Assembly: GCF_021535045.1 (NCBI RefSeq)
Contig: NZ_CP091056.1
Coordinates: 1,922,001 to 1,986,000 of the forward strand
Source of the DNA: Ornithinimicrobium sp. INDO-MA30-4
GTDB taxonomy: Bacteria; Actinomycetota; Actinomycetes; Actinomycetales; Dermatophilaceae
Direction of reading: 5' to 3'
DNA: 64,000 nucleotides
The notes beneath the pieces were generated by a model. It had not been told where the DNA came from. It saw only the letters and a list, made by a program, of their open reading frames with translations, and ran no database searches. Below, piece after piece: positions 1-9,672 of this stretch. The position numbers and the translations under genes were made by a program. Each line of letters begins with the position of its first letter. Position 1 is the first letter of the stretch.

Positions 1-1266
1 AGGAGTTTGCGAACTCGCTCAGCAAGCCGCGTACCGCAATCATCATGGTGCAGGCTGGCAAGGGGACAGACGCGGTCATCGAGCAGTTGACCGACGTTTT
101 TGAAGAGGGCGACATCATCGTCGACGGCGGAAACGCTAACTTCAACGACACGATTGCCCGCGAAGCAGACCTGAGCGACAAGGGCTTCAACTTCGTCGGC
201 GCTGGCATCTCTGGCGGCGAGGAAGGTGCGCTGAAGGGTCCTTCGATCATGCCCGGCGGCTCGGCTGAGGCCTACGAGACGCTTGGGCCGATCCTCGAAA
301 CGATTGCGGCCGTCGCTGAGGGCGAGCCGTGCGTGACACGTGGGGACCGACGGGGCCGGTCACTTCGTCAAGATGATCCACAACGGCATCGAGTATGCCG
401 ACATGCAGCTGATAGCAGAGTCGTATGACCTGCTGCGTCGCGTTGGTGGGCTTGAGCCAGCCGAGATTGCTGGCGTGTTTGAGGAATGGAACAGCGGCGA
501 GCTTGAGTCATACCTGATTGAAATCACGGCAGAGGTGCTGAAGCAGAAGGACGCCGAAACCGGCAAACCGCTGGTTGACGTGATCCTTGACCAGGCTGGA
601 TCCAAGGGCACTGGCGTGTGGACCGTGCAGACCGCGACTGGCCTGGGCGTGCCCGTTGGTGGCATCGCCGAGGCCGTATTCGCTCGCGCAGTGTCGTCGA
701 AGCCGGCCCAGCGTGCCGCGATGCAGAAGACGATTGAGACTCGGCCCGAGATTCAAGAGGCTGGCGAGAACTTCGCCGACGATGTCCAGAAGGCTCTCTA
801 TGCGTCCAAGATGGTGGCCTATGCCCAGGGCTTCGACGCCATCATTGCTGGCGCCGAAGAGTATGGCTGGAACATCGACAAGGGCGCGGTGGCCAAGATT
901 TGGCGCGGCGGTTGCATCATCCGTGCGCAGTTCTTGAACCGCATTGTTGATGCGTACGAAAACGACTCCTCGATTTCGACCTTGCTTGAGGACCCATACT
1001 TCGCCAAGGCTGTAGCCGAGGGCGAGGCAGCCTGGCGTCGCATCGTCGCTAAGGCAGCGCTGTCGGGCATCCCGGTGCCCGGCTTCTCGTCGGCCCTGAG
1101 CTACTACGACGCTCTAGCATCAGAACGGCTCCCGGCTTCCCTGGTGCAGGGTCAGCGTGACTTCTTTGGCGCTCACACCTACAAGCGAGTCGACAAGGAA
1201 GGCGTGTTCCACACGCTTTGGTCGGGCGATCGCTCCGAGATCGAGACGGAGCCGTCGACGCACTGA
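1..1266 (+). CDS. gnd: 6-phosphogluconate dehydrogenase, decarboxylating (5' end outside window, apparent frameshift)
   Basis: Oxidises and decarboxylates 6-phosphogluconate to ribulose 5-phosphate with NAD(P)+ in the cytoplasmic pentose phosphate pathway. The frame is already open at base 3 and reads [20 protein letters not shown], so the Rossmann start lies upstream. The substrate-site region [18 protein letters not shown] (about 210-265) and the helical-domain signature [17 protein letters not shown] (about 370-420) are both present. The frame breaks near 337: GTGACACGTGGGG should read GTGACACACGTGGGG to give [13 protein letters not shown], so one AC unit is missing. I read this as a consensus error because both halves are otherwise perfect. 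A strong hairpin follows the stop. The identity is secure; whether it prefers NADP or NAD cannot be judged here. Confidence 0.95.
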
Positions 1267-1318
1267 AGGTTGAAGGACTAGCCGCGTTAGACCGATAGAG
1301 CCGCAGAACATGTTTTGC

Positions 1319-1355
1319 GTTTGGCCCCAGGCAACCAGTTTGCCTGGGGCCAAAC
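1319..1355. terminator. Perfect 16-bp hairpin between convergent genes
   Basis: The arms GTTTGGCCCCAGGCAA (1319-1334) and TTGCCTGGGGCCAAAC (1340-1355) are exact reverse complements around a 5-nt loop. The hairpin sits between the stop of gnd and the stop of the oppositely oriented HNH gene. There is no long T tract, which is common for actinobacterial terminators. It is likely bidirectional. Confidence 0.75.
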
Positions 1356-1375
1356 TGCGCCCACTGCGTGTCGAC

Positions 1376-3290
1376 CTAGAATGGCGGTGGGTCATTTTCT
1401 GCATCAATCGCGGCCCCTCTAACTGAGGGCCCATCATGATCCTTGGCCGCTGGGAGCCCACTCGGGTCTCGGTCGATGAGGCCTTCAGCGCCGTAGATGG
1501 CCGCCAGCGCTACCGGCGATGGCCCCGGTCGCACCATCCCGCCAGGAGTGTGGTGCTGCAGCGAAAGCAGAGCTGCCATCTCAGAGCTATCGCCATCGTC
1601 AGACATCGGAGTCAGAGATCCGCTGCGCCAGTGCTCGGCTAAAGCGAGATAGACCGCGCTATCCGCGCTGGGTTCGGTCTGTCCCTGGCTCGGACTCCCC
1701 ATCGGAACCGCTGACCCCTCAGCGGCTAGAGCCATCAACGACCTGTAGTCGTATGGACGAGTCACATACGAGCGGCCAAATAGCGTTGACCACGAGACTC
1801 GACGATCGGGGTGCAGCTCGCTCTCCCACAACTTCATTGTCTTGTTGTTGTGATGGAAAGAGTGCTTCAACGCCAGGTTGGTCTCACTTGTCTCGCCGCC
1901 GTCGGCGTACGGACGTTCGTGATCGGGTTGGCAACTCCTTGCATCTCGCACACAGCCAGGCCCACGACAGGTCCGATCAGCGGCCCTAATCTGCTTTAAC
2001 ATCTCGGCGTCTGGCAGATAGGTGGCCACGGATCGCTCGAGGCAACGGCCATCGGCCGGGTCTGTGAGGATGCGGTGGATTGTCGTGCCGGGGGTGAGGG
2101 CCAACTCGCGCCCGTGTTCGGCGGAGATTGCGCCGATGCCGCTAATGCTCCCGGTCTCTACAGATGCTCCGTCCACAAGAGCGTTCAATGGCACGACGAC
2201 TTCAAGTTTGATTGGGGCCGGATGCCTATCGAGGGCCGCCCTGACGAGGGGCCCGACGTCAGCGATCCCAAGGTGGCCCGATCCGACCTCCGACGCTGCT
2301 GCTGCTGCTGCACCCTGACCCGAATCTGCCGCGCTTTCTGGGATCGACCCGTGGATGATGAGCGCCAGAGCAAGATCTGACCGAATCTGCCCAATCGTTC
2401 GAGGATCTCCAGCGGCTCGGGCTTTGCGAGCGATGACGTCAACCCTCAAGGCAGCCGCAGCCACCGAGGCCGCACCCCTGTTAACGAGAGAACCCCAACT
2501 CCATCGTCATCAATGTCAGCGAATGCGTCTCGGTCTCGAAGCCGACTTTCGCGTCGATCTCGCGCCGTCGCCTGCGAGCCCTCCACCGAGATGACGGCAC
2601 GGCCGAGGCGCTCAGCGAACTGAGCCTGTGACGGTCGGACAGGCTGCCCGTCTCCATCGACATGCGGTCCGAGAGCCGCCCCCGCTATCTTCTCCGCGGA
2701 TTCAACGCTGAGGCCCCGGACCCGTCGCCAGAAGTCCAGCACAGCCCGGGAATCGTTCCACCCTTCGCGCAATCCGCATAGAGCTTGGCTAGCAATTGAG
2801 CGAGGAGCCAAGGAGAGACTCACCCGGTCATGACAGTTTTGGATGCCCCAACCTGCGAGCGCGTTGAGCTCAGCTGCAACCGCTGACTTTGCGCACGCCC
2901 GCCAGCGCCTCGCCTGGGCTGGCGTCAGGTCTGCGGGACTCGTCACCCCGAGGCCCGGCAGCAACTGCTCTCCGCGGAAATCGTCATCATGCGCGCCGTC
3001 TCGAATAGCTCCGCTTCGCACCATCGCCCAAGAGCAACAGAGGCCTCAGCGCGATCCCCCAGCGCTGCACAATGACCGGAATCTGAGGGCTGGCCAGAAT
3101 CCGCATGCGGCCCATTGGGCGCGAGACGCACGATGTGCGCGGCGATAGCTGGCTGATAACCACACTCGATCAATAGCTTCCGCGTTTCCTCAGTCACCGA
3201 TGCGCGACTTCCCCGGCCCTCAGAACTCTTCGCCGACGGCACCACATCGCTCGGATCTCCGCGCCCTGCCCCAAGATTCTCAGTCCCCAT
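1376..3290 (-). CDS. DUF222/13E12-type HNH endonuclease-domain protein (apparent frameshifts)
   Basis: A roughly 635-residue protein of the actinobacterial DUF222-HNH family, whose members occur in many copies per genome and whose biological role is unsettled. The C-terminal third carries an HNH-like site: a Cys pair (CRGPGC), then CQPDHERPYADGGE, then LKHSFHHNNKT. The N-terminal part is the helical, Ala-rich DUF222 region. The ATG at 3290 follows GGGAG at a suitable distance. The frame changes near 2990 and near 2480; the three pieces join into one family-length protein. It could be a nicking or repair nuclease or a remnant of a mobile element. The HNH call is firm, the function is not. Confidence 0.8.
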
Positions 3291-3515
3291 TTTCGACTCC
3301 CCAGTCGGTTCAATAGGTCCATATTAGTACATATGTTCGATGTTGGCTAGAGGCCTGACTCGCTTCCTGCCCCTTATTTGGCCGCGGCACCTAACGGACG
3401 ATGTGGCCGAGCCTGTGGATCAGGACTGCACAAATGGGCATCAATCAGGCAGACTTAGGCGCAGGGAAAGTTGCGGCCGTGGGGCACGCAGCGAAAACGA
3501 TGGGGGACCAACGCG

Positions 3516-4109
3516 ATGCGTCGCTACTTTGTTGCATCCGCTCTAGCGCTGGGCCTGGCCCTGAGCGCCTGCTCAGACGCCGGAGAGCCGAGTATGCCTC
3601 CGTCTGGTGATGGCGCCCGAAGCACGACAGCAGTGCCGTCAGACGACCAAGTTGTTGCTACGACTGAGGCGCCCAGCAAGGCTGCCGAGCCGACTGCGAT
3701 GCCGACTTCTGAAATGGAGGAGAGCGTTGAAGGGGCGGAGGCGTTTGCCACCTACTACATGAGCCTCATCAACGCAACCGTTTCCGACCCGCGCACGGGC
3801 CTTTTCACGGAGTTCGCCTCGCCCAGTTGTGAAGGTTGCTTGAACCTGGAGAACAGCGTGAGCGACCTGCAAGCAGACGGCCTCTCAGGACCCGACACAG
3901 TGATTTCGTATTCGGAACCACGCATCGAAATGACGGGCAGCACCTACGTTGCGCAGTTCGACGCAAACCAAGACGCATACGATTTAGTAGACAGCAACGG
4001 CACAGTCGTGAGGTCGGTCGAAGGAGCCCAAGGGCTTCTAGTGCAGTTAAACCTCCGCTGGGATACAACCGGTTGGGTCGTTGATTCTTTCGCTTCGGCC
4101 AGTGTCTAG
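3516..4109 (+). CDS. Lipoprotein, DUF6318-like
   Basis: A 197-residue secreted lipoprotein. The signal peptide is MRRYFVASALALGLALSAC, with the lipobox LSAC placing the lipidated Cys at residue 19. A low-complexity Ser/Thr/Pro/Ala linker follows (about 20-70), then a compact domain with SPSCEGC and a closing RWDTTGWVVDSF strand. This resembles the actinobacterial DUF6318 family, whose function is unknown. The ATG at 3516 was chosen because GGGGGA lies about 7 nt upstream and the signal peptide starts there. The next gene starts 7 nt after the stop, so the two are probably co-transcribed and may act together at the cell surface. Confidence 0.7.
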   Translation: MRRYFVASALALGLALSACSDAGEPSMPPSGDGARSTTAVPSDDQVVATTEAPSKAAEPTAMPTSEMEESVEGAEAFATYYMSLINATVSDPRTGLFTEFASPSCEGCLNLENSVSDLQADGLSGPDTVISYSEPRIEMTGSTYVAQFDANQDAYDLVDSNGTVVRSVEGAQGLLVQLNLRWDTTGWVVDSFASASV

Positions 4110-4115
4110 GCGAAA

Positions 4116-4985
4116 ATGTTGACTCTTCTCGCAATGACGCTCGCTCCGCTACAAGTACAAATTCCATCCTGCGGTGCGTTGGGCTGCACTTTTGATGATG
4201 CTGGTGTCTACGTCGGCATGTCCAGCGCTGAAACCACAGCCTTGTCAGCCGTCTACCCACCCGGTTTCAGCGCGGAGCAACCGACTGAGTGGTACGAATA
4301 CCTCAACGTCTTTGACTGCCGGGGCAACACGACGGCCAACCCGACCAGCGCCCTCTGCGCCCGCGCCGTCACCTATTGCCAAACGGCGATGCCCAATAGC
4401 TCTGGCCCCTACAGCCGAGTCTTTCGACGCCATGCAGACGCCGACGGGTCAATCGGCACCTGGGAGTACATCGGCAACACCTGCTTCACCGACGAAACTC
4501 CAGCCCAATCCGGCGCAGCGCCGGGCCTGACCGAAGCGATGATCATCGAGCAATTCCACCGCACCGAGTTCGCCCTGCCAACCACGACGATGCAACCACC
4601 CGGCAACCGCACGCTCATCAACTTGCCCGTCTACTACCAACTCGCCTGGCCAGAAGCCGGATTTGCCCCTGGCGAGATCGACAGCACGACCCTCGTCGGC
4701 CACCAAGTCGACATTCGCCCGCGACTCGACTCAGCGACCTACTTCTTCGGGGACGGCTCAACGAGCGGACCGACAACCTCCCTCGGTGGCCCCTACCCGA
4801 CCGGCGACATCACCCATACCTACACGTCATCCGGTGCAGTGAACCCACATATCGAAGCCACCTACACCGGCGAAGTCAGCGTCGATGGCGGAGCCTGGCA
4901 GCCGATCCCCGCAACAGTGTCGATCACCGGCACAGCCGAAGATCTTCAAATCCTCACATCGACGAACCGGCTCTACCAAGACTGA
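4116..4985 (+). CDS. Secreted PKD-like protein of unknown function
   Basis: A 289-residue protein with a short hydrophobic N-terminus (MLTLLAMTLAPLQ) that may act as a signal peptide. It has several Cys residues in the first half (CGALGC, DCRG, CARA, YCQT, NTCF), suggesting disulfides outside the membrane. Near residues 200-240 it has a PKD-like segment (ATYFFGDGSTSG, then DITHTYTSSG), a fold usually found in extracellular binding modules. It starts 7 nt after the DUF6318-like lipoprotein and is followed by a terminator, so the pair forms a two-gene unit. No enzymatic motif was seen. Confidence 0.55.
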   Translation: MLTLLAMTLAPLQVQIPSCGALGCTFDDAGVYVGMSSAETTALSAVYPPGFSAEQPTEWYEYLNVFDCRGNTTANPTSALCARAVTYCQTAMPNSSGPYSRVFRRHADADGSIGTWEYIGNTCFTDETPAQSGAAPGLTEAMIIEQFHRTEFALPTTTMQPPGNRTLINLPVYYQLAWPEAGFAPGEIDSTTLVGHQVDIRPRLDSATYFFGDGSTSGPTTSLGGPYPTGDITHTYTSSGAVNPHIEATYTGEVSVDGGAWQPIPATVSITGTAEDLQILTSTNRLYQD

Positions 4986-5018
4986 AAAACGCCCCGGCCA
5001 CCAGGCCGGAGCGCTTTT
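4985..5018. terminator. Rho-independent terminator
   Basis: CGCCCCGGCC (4990-4999) pairs with GGCCGGAGCG (5004-5013) with one mismatch across a 4-nt loop. The stem is flanked by AAAAA before and TTTT after, so it could work in both directions. It sits at the end of the lipoprotein/PKD unit and ahead of the convergent rhodanese gene. Confidence 0.8.
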
Positions 5019-5064
5019 CAAGAGGTGAGCTCACGGCAAAAGCCGCTGAGCCGACGGTCAGCCA

Positions 5065-5391
5065 TTAGCCAACTCGCGGGTCCTCCCCATTTTCAGAGAC
5101 CATCGCCTTGCCTGCGGCGTCCCAGGCCTGCATCCCGCCATCAACATTGACGGTCTCCAAGCCCTGCTGGTTCAACCACTCAACGGCACGCGTCGAACGG
5201 CCACCGCTGCGGCAAATTACCGGCACGGTCTGCCCGACCGGCACGTTACCGAGAGCCGTCGGCAAGTCTTCAATCGGAGTAAACACCGCATTCGGTGCGT
5301 GCCCCTGATCCCACTCCTCCCTGCTGCGGACATCAATCACGACAGCATCGTCGGCGAGGCTGCTTACGTCGACATTCTTTACATCGGTCAT
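5065..5391 (-). CDS. Single-domain rhodanese-like protein
   Basis: A 108-residue cytoplasmic rhodanese domain, spanning almost the whole protein. Visible motifs are VVIDVRSREEWDQGHAPNAV (CH2A-type) and the active-site loop CRSGGRST, where the Cys would carry a persulfide. Such proteins move sulfur from donors such as thiosulfate to acceptors; the physiological partner is not evident. It lies alone between a terminator and the DNA glycosylase gene. Confidence 0.9.
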   Translation of the reverse strand: MTDVKNVDVSSLADDAVVIDVRSREEWDQGHAPNAVFTPIEDLPTALGNVPVGQTVPVICRSGGRSTRAVEWLNQQGLETVNVDGGMQAWDAAGKAMVSENGEDPRVG

Positions 5392-5448
5392 GCCGCCATA
5401 ATGCCAGGCATGACCTCTGACGCAAACGAATAGCGCGACGCGTCAAGG

Positions 5449-6308
5449 TCACTTCAACAGTTTGGACATCCGTCGATCAGCCAACGGCTTGCCGCCGGTC
5501 TGACAGGTCGCACAATATTGCAGCGATGTGTCGGCAAAACTGACCTCTCGCACCACATCACCACACACCGGGCAGTCTTCTCCCGTGCGCCCATGCACCC
5601 GCATACCACTGCGCTTGGCATCTTTGAGCTCCGCCGCAGGTTTGCCATGAGCGACCGCAACCGCACCCAACAGCGTCTCGCGCAGCGCCAGATAAACGGT
5701 ATGCACTTGCTCGGCTGACAATTTAGGCGCCATGGCAAACGGGGACGTCTTGGCGACATGCAAAATCTCATCCGAGTATGCGTTGCCCACCCCCGCGATC
5801 ACGCTCTGATCGCGCAGCAGACCCTTGATCTGCTTGTTGTGCTCACTCAAGATCGACGCGAACGCGTCTTCAGTGAAGTCATCATCCAACGGGTCCGGAC
5901 CCAACCGTGCCACGCCGGGGACCTCGTTTGCGTTTTCCACCACGTATGCCGCCAAGCCCTTGCGCGTGCCAGCCTCGGTCAGGTCAAAACCTGACTCATC
6001 GGACAACCGCACTCGCAACGCGATAGGCGATTTGCCAGGGCGCACTCGGGTTTTTGGAATCTTCTCTGACCAACGCAGCCATCCCGCCCGGGCCAGGTGA
6101 AAGATCAAATGCGTGCCATCAACATCCACGTCAATAAACTTGCCGTGTCGACTCACGCCATCAATGGGGCGCCCGACTAGTGAAGACGGCTGCGGGCTAT
6201 AGGTTTTCAGCACGGCGATCGAGCCCAACTCGACATCGGTGATGACTTGGCCGACCGCGCGATCACCCAAAAGTCAGTCAATGCCTGCACTTCAGGCAAC
6301 TCCGGCAT
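5449..6308 (-). CDS. Fpg/Nei-family DNA glycosylase/AP lyase
   Basis: A base-excision repair enzyme that removes oxidised bases and cleaves the abasic site. The true start is the ATG at 6308, giving MPELPEVQALTDF with the N-terminal catalytic Pro and Glu of the family. The frame breaks at an A run (+ strand, about 6268-6272): one more T on the coding strand gives TDFLGDRAVGQV and joins the long frame that ends at 5449. The H2TH region (LLRDQSVIAGVGNAYSDEIL) and a C-terminal zinc finger (CPVCGD and CATCQTGG) are intact. It resembles the second Fpg/Nei paralogue of mycobacteria rather than canonical MutM, so no symbol is given. Confidence 0.92.
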
Positions 6309-6330
6309 ACCAGCTCCGCTCTTTGCCGCG

Positions 6331-7434
6331 CTAGCTTTGGTCAGCCTGAGGCACCCACGACGACTCAGCCAGGCGGCCTCTGCGCCGCCGTGCGCTCTGA
6401 ATCAGAGTATGCAGCGTGAAGCCATCGGGCGCACGCACAATCGGGATGCCGCCCCGCAAACGCCCCAGCAACTCATCGGTGGCGATCGGCAACCCGTGGC
6501 TCAAGAACTGCTGCGCTGGGCTCAGCTGTCGAATGGCGATCGCTTCGACCCGCTTCGGGTGATCGTCCGCGAAGTCGCTGTAGATCGCCGGATCATGCTG
6601 CCCGTCATCACCAACCAAGACCCAATTGAGGTCCGGAAATTCTTTGGCCAACCGCGCCAATTGCCCTCGCTTGTGTGCCTGGCCACTGCGGAACCAACCT
6701 GTGTTCGTCGGCCCCCAGTCGGTCAACAGCATCGGCCCATTGGGGTAATCATGCCTGCGCATAAAGCGTGTCAGCGTAGGCGCCGTGTTCCAGGCTCCAG
6801 TCGACACATAGAAGATGGGAGCGCCTTGGTTCTCAGCCATCAGCGAGCGATACATCGCGGCCATCCCCGGCACCTCTTCGCGCACCTCTTCACTGCGCAC
6901 GAAAGTGTTCCACGCGGCGATCAGTGGGCGCGGCAGGAGAGTGACCATCACCGTGTCATCGATGTCGCTGACTAGGCCAATCGCAGCGTCTGGGCTGACG
7001 ATATTGACGTCTGCCTCGATCTTGTCGCCACTCAGCACGCTCAACTTGACCCGATGCCACCCCGGCTCCAGTCCATGTCCGGAGACCGTCGCGTCAAGGT
7101 AGCCCCCACGGTCGGTGCGTACTACTCCACTAGCCACCCCCACCTGCACTCGGACCGGCGTATTGGCAGCAGGAGCCGTCAAGAACGCTTTCCAGCCGCG
7201 CTCAAAGACATCCGCCTCTTCGATCTCTTGCCTGGTCGCAGTGGCCGCCGATGACGGGTCCGACGACTCACCCTCTCGGCTGAGAAGCACCCGGCCAAGC
7301 ACGCGCACTCGATCGGCCGTCCCATAACCGGTGTAACCAATAATGCGTTCGCGCCAACCGCGAGCGCGCAGAACCGATTCGATGCTGCCAAAAAAGGCGT
7401 CCTCTATCAGCGAGGCAATATGCGGACGGGACAT
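6331..7434 (-). CDS. App1-like phosphatidate phosphatase (DUF2183)
   Basis: A 367-residue protein with an N-terminal beta-rich region and a C-terminal App1 catalytic domain. It has the HAD-type motif VSDIDDTVMVT near residue 170, then FYVSTGAWN and VLVGDDGQHDPAIY. Yeast App1 dephosphorylates phosphatidic acid; the bacterial substrate is not established. It ends 22 nt before the glycosylase start and may share its transcript. The reading frame is unbroken. Confidence 0.85.
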   Translation of the reverse strand: MSRPHIASLIEDAFFGSIESVLRARGWRERIIGYTGYGTADRVRVLGRVLLSREGESSDPSSAATATRQEIEEADVFERGWKAFLTAPAANTPVRVQVGVASGVVRTDRGGYLDATVSGHGLEPGWHRVKLSVLSGDKIEADVNIVSPDAAIGLVSDIDDTVMVTLLPRPLIAAWNTFVRSEEVREEVPGMAAMYRSLMAENQGAPIFYVSTGAWNTAPTLTRFMRRHDYPNGPMLLTDWGPTNTGWFRSGQAHKRGQLARLAKEFPDLNWVLVGDDGQHDPAIYSDFADDHPKRVEAIAIRQLSPAQQFLSHGLPIATDELLGRLRGGIPIVRAPDGFTLHTLIQSARRRRGRLAESSWVPQADQS

Positions 7435-7453
7435 GTTCCCAGCCTAAAGGAAA

Positions 7454-8745
7454 TCAGTCGTTTTGCGTCCAACTCGCAACGTTGCCGCCGTGAACACTTA
7501 ACGGCACTGGCATTGCTGCGCCTGCGATCCCAGCGTCCAACTCTGCCCAGGTAAGCCCGTCCACGATGCCCGTGGGAGTCAGACCAGACTCTTTTGCGCG
7601 GACCGCACCGCTTCGGCTGTCAGTGGGCCAAAGATCCCATCGACTTCGACATCAAGTTGGGTCTGCAACACCGAGACCTGATAGCCCCGATCTCCCTCTT
7701 CTGTCTGCATCGATCGATACGGCATCGTCGGATAGTCCTGCAACTCCAAGACGTGCCACAACGTCGCCGATGTCTCATCTCGAGTCTCCAGCCACGGGTG
7801 GTCTTCGGTGAACTCCAGCAGCGCAGCCTTGGTGGCGGGCCCAAAGATGCCGTCGTCTTCAACACCAAGCCCCTGTTGCAACACCTGCACCGCTGGACCC
7901 TCGGCGCCTTCGGCGATCACTTCACCTCGGTATGGCGTGTAGGCCGACTCGAGGTAGGTCGGGCCTTCATTCGCGCACGTTGCATCGGCACGGGCCTGCA
8001 AGGTGATGACAGCCAACCCAGACGCATCGACTTCGCATGGCCCCAGGTCGGGAAGTTCGACGGGCACCCGGTCCACCACGACGTGCGCATCATGGCGCCG
8101 TCCCAGCTAAACGAGAAGTGCACGTGGTCTGTGTGGCGACTGGCCGACATACCCCGGCCACCCCGAGCCATCGGGACGGAAGATCTGGTTGTTCCAGATG
8201 ATCGACTGCATACCGAAGCGCTTGGCCATCTCGCCGTCGTTGGCGCTCAACCAAGCAACGACCTCGTCACCGATGCGCCGGTCTTGGGGGTCAAAGGCGT
8301 TCAGTTGCCAGTCGATCGCGCGCCCGTCGTAGTGATCCGACTTCATGTTTAGGCACGTGCGCGATGTGGTGTAGCCGGGCCGGTCCCACTGATCGCCTAG
8401 CAGGGCACCAAAAGCTTGCAGGCCAGGACGGTCCTGCGGGTCACAAAAGACGTTGGACTGGAAAGCCCCGGGCAAGTCAACGTCATCTGGAAGATCGTCG
8501 CGCTTCGGGCCGCCGGGCGTCGGGAAGTTGCTGTCGGCCGGCAAGGTCTGCAGCGTCGTCGGGCCAGTTGAGCGCCCTCCATAGGAGCGGCCAGAGGAGT
8601 TATCGGAATCGTCGTTGTTATCGGCACTGGCTGGAGCCACCACAGCCACGGCGGGCAGCATGGACGCACCGACCACAGCTCGCCACACCCCAGGACGAAT
8701 CCTTCGAGTCTGCCGGCGGTGTTTTGGACTCGACTTTGTGCCCAC
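7454..8745 (-). CDS. Secreted ARB_07466-like protein with peptidoglycan-binding repeats (apparent frameshifts)
   Basis: A secreted protein of about 430 residues. The N-terminus has a basic stretch and a hydrophobic segment ending in ASA, then a Ser/Asn-rich linker. Next comes a domain with SDHYDGRAIDWQLNAFDP, MQSIIWNNQIF and SPHRHTDHVHFSFSWDGA, which matches the actinobacterial ARB_07466-like domain; its His/Asp pattern recalls LAS-type peptidases, but activity is inferred. Two peptidoglycan-binding modules follow (DGIFGPATKAALLEF and DGIFGPLTAEAV). Frames change near 8125, 8065 and 7600. The last shift extends the protein to LTPTGIVDGLTWAEL and a TGA at 7454. It likely acts on or anchors in the cell wall. 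Confidence 0.8.
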
Positions 8746-8861
8746 AACACACCCTCTACTCTGGCCACATTCACGGTTTGTGGCGGCCCTACTACTTCAG
8801 AGTAGGGCGGTCAGGGGCGACGCGCTAGACCAAACGGTTGAAGATTCCCATCGATTCGCTC

Positions 8862-9530
8862 CTAGCCTTCGGCGAGCGCATTCACCTTGTCGACCTGAGC
8901 GTTAACAACTGTCTCAACATCCTCTTGCGTCACGCCTTGACCAAGCACAGCAACGATGGTGTTGCCCTCAGTCTTGCCAGCCATCGTCATCTCTACGGTC
9001 TGATCGGCGATTGCGACCGTGATCTTGGTGCCATCCAGGTTGTCCAACGACGAGAAGGTCATCGTGAAGCCCATGTTGGCATCAGTCACCTCGACGTCAG
9101 CACAGGCATCGTTGACCTCGTTGAGCAGGTCAAGCGGGGAGTCACCGGCAGCAGTGCCGACGACGACCTCCATCTCTGGAGTGATCAAAGCGCCTTCGGT
9201 CTCGCTGATGAAAGGCACGGAAGACTCAGCCGTGGTGGCGCTGCCGCCAAAGTCAGTCGCCTCAAGCGCGGTGAGGCACTCTTCGGGGACGTCGGCGTCC
9301 TCCATCAAAGCGGCCAGCGAGTCGTCCGGGTCAGCGGTCTGCGTGCCAGCATCAGCCGCGCGCTCCGTCACAGACCCGCGGGTGTAACCCTCCAGCGGGA
9401 AGTCTTCCTGGGTCAGCAGCGCCTCAGCGGTCTGCGCCTGCGTCAGGTCTTCGTCACCCGAGTCGCCACAAGCGGAAAGCCCGGCCACAGCCAGGGCAGC
9501 CATCGACAAAGTGGTCACAGTGCGGCGCAT
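8862..9530 (-). CDS. Lipoprotein of unknown function
   Basis: A 222-residue exported lipoprotein. MRRTVTTLSMAALAVAGLSAC is a clear signal peptide with a lipobox. The mature part is acidic and Thr/Ala-rich, and two spaced Cys residues (EECLTAL and NDACADV) may form a disulfide. The overall pattern is loosely like the extracellular sensor domains of mycobacterial PknH/LppH, but I would not assign it. The ATG at 9530 follows AAGGAG on the coding strand. Immediately upstream lies an unusual 16-bp tandem repeat that must fall in its promoter or leader. Confidence 0.7.
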   Translation of the reverse strand: MRRTVTTLSMAALAVAGLSACGDSGDEDLTQAQTAEALLTQEDFPLEGYTRGSVTERAADAGTQTADPDDSLAALMEDADVPEECLTALEATDFGGSATTAESSVPFISETEGALITPEMEVVVGTAAGDSPLDLLNEVNDACADVEVTDANMGFTMTFSSLDNLDGTKITVAIADQTVEMTMAGKTEGNTIVAVLGQGVTQEDVETVVNAQVDKVNALAEG

Positions 9531-9546
9531 GGTCAAACTCCTTGAG

Positions 9547-9635
9547 CAATTCGGGGTACTGCCAATTCGGGGTACTGCCAATTCGGGGTGGTGCACATTC
9601 AGGGTGGTGCACATTCAGGTCCAGCACATTCTGAG
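9547..9635. repeat. Decaying 16-bp tandem repeat upstream of a lipoprotein gene
   Basis: The first two units are CAATTCGGGGTACTGC, at 9547 and 9563. They are followed by CAATTCGGGGTGGTGC (9579), ACATTCAGGGTGGTGC (9595), a 15-nt ACATTCAGGTCCAGC (9611) and a partial unit (9626). The units drift steadily away from the lipoprotein start at 9530. The array is 17-105 nt upstream of that start codon. Confidence 0.85.
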
Positions 9636-9672
9636 TCGCGCCTTCAAGCACGTCAGGGAACAGCCTAGCCCG

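Noticed and set aside
337..345. Programmed ribosomal frameshift in gnd, or gene decay
   Set aside because: The same type of break recurs in dozens of unrelated genes at plain runs, without slippery heptamers or downstream structures. A consensus error explains all of them.
9547..9635. CRISPR array
   Set aside because: Units are 16 bp, directly adjacent and diverging, with no spacers and no cas genes in the window.
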